Shown: one piece after another, positions 61,297 to 64,000 of the stretch
Numbering within the stretch: the stretch's first letter is position 1
How the letters are laid out: every line of letters begins with the position of its first letter
Source: Thermoanaerobaculia bacterium
GTDB lineage: Bacteria; Acidobacteriota; Thermoanaerobaculia; Multivoradales; Multivoraceae
Direction of reading: 5' to 3'
Assembly: GCA_022822365.1 (NCBI GenBank)
Contig: JAJEBV010000048.1
Location: forward strand, 1-64,000
DNA length: 64,000 nt
The notes under the pieces: generated by a model
The model's database searches: none
Told to the model about the DNA's origin: nothing
The model's input: only the letters and a program-made list of their open reading frames with translations
Position numbers and translations under genes: made by a program

Positions 61297-62385
61297 ATGG
61301 CACGACGCACACTCATTCTCACCACCCTGCTCGCCTTCGCGGCCGCCGGCGCCATCGTCGCGTCCGACGACATCCCCCGCCGGCACGACGGCAAGCCCGA
61401 TCTCTCCGGGACCTACGACATCGCCACCCTGACGCCGCTGCAGCGGCCCGAGCAGTACGGCGACAACCTCACGCTGACTCCCGAACAGGCGCAGGCGATC
61501 GCCGACCACTGGCAGCGGAACTTCGAGAAGGACTACGCACCGAGCGACCCGAATCGCGAGGCGCCGCCCGAGGGGGGTACCGGCATCTACGCGCCCGAGT
61601 TCACGGGAGCTGCAGGCAAGGTCGGCGGCTACAACGCCTTCTACGTGGACATCGGCGAGGGCAACTTCCAGCTCGACGGCGAGTACCGCACCTCGATCAT
61701 CACGGAGCCCGCGAACGGCCGCATGCCGGCGCTCACCGATGCGGCGAAGCAGAGGTATGCGGAGGGCGCGGCCTTCCGCCACGAGAACACCGGCACCGCC
61801 TGGTGGATCGACCGCGACTTCGGCCCATACGACGACCCGGAACTCCGGCCGCACGCCGAGCGCTGCCTGCTGGGCTTCGGCTCCACCGCGGGACCGCCGG
61901 CGCTGCCCGTCATGTACAACAACATGAAGCGGATCGTGCAGACCGACACCCACCTGATGATCCTGGTCGAGATGAACCATGACGCGCGGGTCATCCGCAT
62001 CGACTCCCAACACGACGACAACGTCGAGAGCTGGCTGGGCGAGTCGGTGGGTCGCTGGGAAGGCGACACCCTGGTCGTGACGACGAAGAACTTCGGCGAC
62101 GACTACAGCTTCACCCAGGGATCGAAGGACATGGTGATCACCGAGCGCTTCAGCCGCGTCGACGAGGACACCCTGCTCTACGGCTTCACCGTCGACGACC
62201 CGAACACCTGGACCGAGCCCTGGAGCGGCGAGTACCCGTGGCCGGCCAGTACGAACAAGGTCTACGAGTACGCCTGCCATGAGGGCAACTACGCCCTGGG
62301 CGGCATCCTCCGCGGCGCCCGCCTGCTCGAGGAGGAGGCGCTCGCAGGCGACGCCGCGTCCACCGGCGGCGGCGGCTCCGAGTAG
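61297..62385 (+). CDS. Secreted hypothetical protein, PDLSG/GDTLVV family
   Basis: A 362-residue exported protein with a signal peptide (TLILTTLLAFAAAGAIVAS). It belongs to a family I know chiefly from Acidobacteriota and relatives, without assigned function; typical blocks are DGKPDLSGTYD, CLLGFGSTAGPPALP, RVIRIDSQH and SVGRWEGDTLVVTTKNFGDD. The body is rich in beta-strand patterns and aromatic residues. It has its own promoter-like sequence and good Shine-Dalgarno. The two following genes also encode secreted proteins. Function unknown. Confidence 0.8.
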   Translation: MARRTLILTTLLAFAAAGAIVASDDIPRRHDGKPDLSGTYDIATLTPLQRPEQYGDNLTLTPEQAQAIADHWQRNFEKDYAPSDPNREAPPEGGTGIYAPEFTGAAGKVGGYNAFYVDIGEGNFQLDGEYRTSIITEPANGRMPALTDAAKQRYAEGAAFRHENTGTAWWIDRDFGPYDDPELRPHAERCLLGFGSTAGPPALPVMYNNMKRIVQTDTHLMILVEMNHDARVIRIDSQHDDNVESWLGESVGRWEGDTLVVTTKNFGDDYSFTQGSKDMVITERFSRVDEDTLLYGFTVDDPNTWTEPWSGEYPWPASTNKVYEYACHEGNYALGGILRGARLLEEEALAGDAASTGGGGSE

Positions 62386-62434
62386 CCGTCGCGGCTGGTA
62401 TGGTCGGCGGCTCAATCTCCCTGGAGGACAATCC

Positions 62435-62908
62435 ATGCGCCGCACGCTCTTCGTTCTGCTGATCACTGGTCTTCTCACCGTGACCGCTGCCGCCGCCGAC
62501 GACCCCAAGGTCGAGGATCTGGCCTGGATGACCGGAACCTGGAGCAGCGCGAACCTGGAAGAGAACTGGGCCATTCCCAAGAACGGTTCGATGGTGGCCC
62601 GCGTCCGCGGCTTCTCGCCCGACGGCACGACGAACATGATCGAGCTGATCTCGATCGAGGAAGAGAACGACTCCCTGGTGCTGCGCCTCAAGCAGTGGAA
62701 CCCCGGCATGGAGCCCCGCTACGACGGCTTCATGGTGATGAAGCTCGTCGAGTCGAAGGACCGGCTGATCAGATTCGAGAACACGGGCGAAGGTGCAGCC
62801 GGTCTGGCCAAGCTCAGCTACAGCCGGCCCGACGACGACACGTTCGTCATCGCGGTCGAGACGCCCACCGGCCAGGAGTTCGAAATCCCGCTCAAGGCGG
62901 TCAAGTAG
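62435..62908 (+). CDS. Exported DUF6265-like protein
   Basis: A 157-residue exported protein: signal peptide (TLFVLLITGLLTVTAAAA), then a small lipocalin-like beta-barrel domain with VEDLAWMTGTWSS, MVARVRGF and RFENTG blocks, as in the DUF6265 family. Shine-Dalgarno GGAGGACA precedes the ATG. Preceded by a TATGGT at about 62399-62404 that may be its own -10 element. Ligand unknown. Confidence 0.75.
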   Translation: MRRTLFVLLITGLLTVTAAAADDPKVEDLAWMTGTWSSANLEENWAIPKNGSMVARVRGFSPDGTTNMIELISIEEENDSLVLRLKQWNPGMEPRYDGFMVMKLVESKDRLIRFENTGEGAAGLAKLSYSRPDDDTFVIAVETPTGQEFEIPLKAVK

Positions 62909-62922
62909 CACTGGCACGGCCG

Positions 62923-63576
62923 GTGGCAGCCAGCCGCTTCGGACTCGCGGCGCTCCTCGTCGCCGGCATCGAGCTGCTTGCAGGCACCGGCCTCGCCACC
63001 GCCCAGGACCGCCCCGCCAGCCCGGCGGGCGCCGCCGCGACCCAGATCGGTGGCTACTTCGACCCCCGCTCCGGCTACGTCAACGGCGGCTGGATCGAGG
63101 TCAGGTATGGACGCCCGCTGCGCCGCAGCCGGGACATCTTCGGACCTCCCGACTTCATCGCCTTCCTGAACGACGGCGCCCCGGTGTGGCGCGCGGGCGC
63201 GAACCTCACGACCCGGCTGATCACCGAGCTGCCGCTCGTCATCGACGAGACCCGCCTCGAGCCGGGCGAATACACGATGTTCATCCAGCTCGGCCCGGAG
63301 CGGTGGATCCTCATCATCTCCCAGTGGCCGGCGCAGAAGCGCTACGACTACCACGACCGGGAAGCGCTCTTCGGCGCCTACGGCTACACCCCGGACAAGG
63401 ACGTGTTGCGCACCGACATGACCCTCCAGCCCCTGCCCATGTCCTTCGAGCAGTTGTCCTGGCAGTTCCTCGACGTGACCCCGGAGGGCGGCCGGCTGGC
63501 CCTCTTCTGGGACCGGCAGATGGCGTCCGTGCCGTTCCAGGTCGCCCCGCAGCAAGCAGGAGAAACAGATGAGTGA
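62923..63576 (+). CDS. Exported DUF2911-like protein
   Basis: A 217-residue protein with a signal peptide (FGLAALLVAGIELLAGTGLA) and a beta-rich domain: VEVRYGRPL-like EVRYGRPLRR, PVWRAGANLTTRL, LEPGEYTMFIQLGPERW and LALFWDRQMASVPF, as in DUF2911. GTG at 62923 is the most plausible start; a CTG at 62911 cannot be excluded, and no Shine-Dalgarno is present. Only 14 bp after the previous gene and overlapping the next by 8 bp. Function unknown. Confidence 0.72.
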   Translation: MAASRFGLAALLVAGIELLAGTGLATAQDRPASPAGAAATQIGGYFDPRSGYVNGGWIEVRYGRPLRRSRDIFGPPDFIAFLNDGAPVWRAGANLTTRLITELPLVIDETRLEPGEYTMFIQLGPERWILIISQWPAQKRYDYHDREALFGAYGYTPDKDVLRTDMTLQPLPMSFEQLSWQFLDVTPEGGRLALFWDRQMASVPFQVAPQQAGETDE

Positions 63577-64000
63577 GTCCGAAACCATGGGAGGCCGGAT
63601 GCGCGGCCAGTGCCTCTGCAGCGCGGTCGAGTTCGAGGTCGACGTACCCGAACGCACCTACAGCATCTGCCACTGCGGCTTGTGCCGCCGCTGGTCCGGC
63701 GGCCCGCTGATGTCGGTCCACTGCCCCGAGCCGCGAACCGAGTGGCTGAACGACGAGGGCCTGACCTGGTACCAGGGCACTCCCTGGGCCCAGCGCGGCT
63801 TCTGTTCCAGGTGCGGATCGAGCCTGTTCTGGCGCATGGCCCAGGAACCCGAGGGCATGCTGATCGTCAGCGTCGATGCCCTCGAAGACGGCGGCGAGTT
63901 CACGCTCGACCGCCACATCTACAGCGACGCCAGGCCCGATCGCTATGACTTCGCCGACGATTGCCCCCGTGTGACGGAGGCGGAACTGATGAAGGAACTG
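63569..64000 (+). CDS. GFA/CENP-V family zinc protein, cut by the right edge
   Basis: The open frame has 144 codons and no stop before the window ends. It begins MSESETMGGRMRGQCLCSAV and shows the GFA zinc ligands: GQCLCSAV, SICHCGLCRRWSGG and FCSRCGSSLFW. Members include glutathione-dependent formaldehyde-activating enzyme, but most are uncharacterised zinc proteins. Overlaps the preceding gene by 8 bp. Formaldehyde handling would fit with the sarcosine oxidase locus nearby, but this is only suggestive. Confidence 0.85.
   Translation, partial: MSESETMGGRMRGQCLCSAVEFEVDVPERTYSICHCGLCRRWSGGPLMSVHCPEPRTEWLNDEGLTWYQGTPWAQRGFCSRCGSSLFWRMAQEPEGMLIVSVDALEDGGEFTLDRHIYSDARPDRYDFADDCPRVTEAELMKEL

Noticed and set aside
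1..64000. CRISPR arrays, tRNA and rRNA genes
   Set aside because: No regularly spaced direct repeats and no tRNA- or rRNA-like segments were noticed in the gene-free stretches. A covariance-model scan would be decisive.

Overview
The window is GC-rich, densely coded DNA from a Gram-negative bacterium. It has TonB-dependent receptors, RND efflux parts, a lipid A-type acyltransferase and a GDP-heptose pathway. The secreted protein families at 61.3-63.6 kb and the cytochrome c/copper monooxygenase fusion at 25.3 kb are ones I associate with Acidobacteriota. That placement is inference; no rRNA or tRNA marker was seen.

Layout. 0-0.2 kb: N-terminus of an IS110-family transposase leaving the left edge, with a structured leader that may encode its bridge RNA. 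0.2-4 kb (minus): four overlapping or adjacent genes for an activated, modified heptose, including a guanylyltransferase-phosphatase fusion. 4.1-6.6 kb (minus): a dimethylglycine/sarcosine dehydrogenase-like FAD + GcvT protein. 6.7-12 kb (plus): a translationally coupled surface glycan set (alkaline phosphatase/sulfatase-fold lipoprotein, GT2, flippase, GT-C-like membrane protein). 12-14.3 kb: an ATPase preceded by a palindrome, and a methyltransferase. 14.3-16.5 kb (minus): btuB under a cobalamin riboswitch. 16.6-25.3 kb: recC-recB-recD. 25.3-30 kb: the copper monooxygenase-like protein and an RND pump.

30-42 kb: a cytochrome P450 with a squalene/phytoene synthase-family enzyme, facing a five-gene minus operon (GST, sulfotransferase, GST, MFS exporter, DUF2236 oxygenase-like), then an outer membrane factor with two tandem membrane fusion proteins. 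42-44 kb: an acyl carrier protein with an acyltransferase, and a HEPN/MNT toxin-antitoxin pair. 44.3-53.1 kb: exported RidA, a TonB receptor with a 40-residue Asp/His tract, a START-like protein, HupE/UreJ, an anchored periplasmic protein, a third GST and a second RND pump; the receptor, HupE and anchored protein look like a metal uptake set. 53.2-56.7 kb (minus): a second DUF2236 protein and fabF/fabG-type genes. 57-61.2 kb: a compact sarcosine oxidase locus with alpha and gamma apparently fused. 61.3-64 kb: three secreted proteins and a GFA-family protein cut by the right edge.

A recurring signal: many first-in-operon genes lack a Shine-Dalgarno sequence and instead have a TANNNT hexamer ending about 6-13 nt before the start codon, suggesting leaderless mRNAs. 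Other genes (btuB, the copper protein, the 61.3 and 62.4 kb genes, the IS110 transposase) have clear Shine-Dalgarno sequences. The window also shows family expansion: two RND pumps, two tandem fusion proteins, three GSTs, two DUF2236 proteins and two GcvT-fused amine demethylation enzymes.
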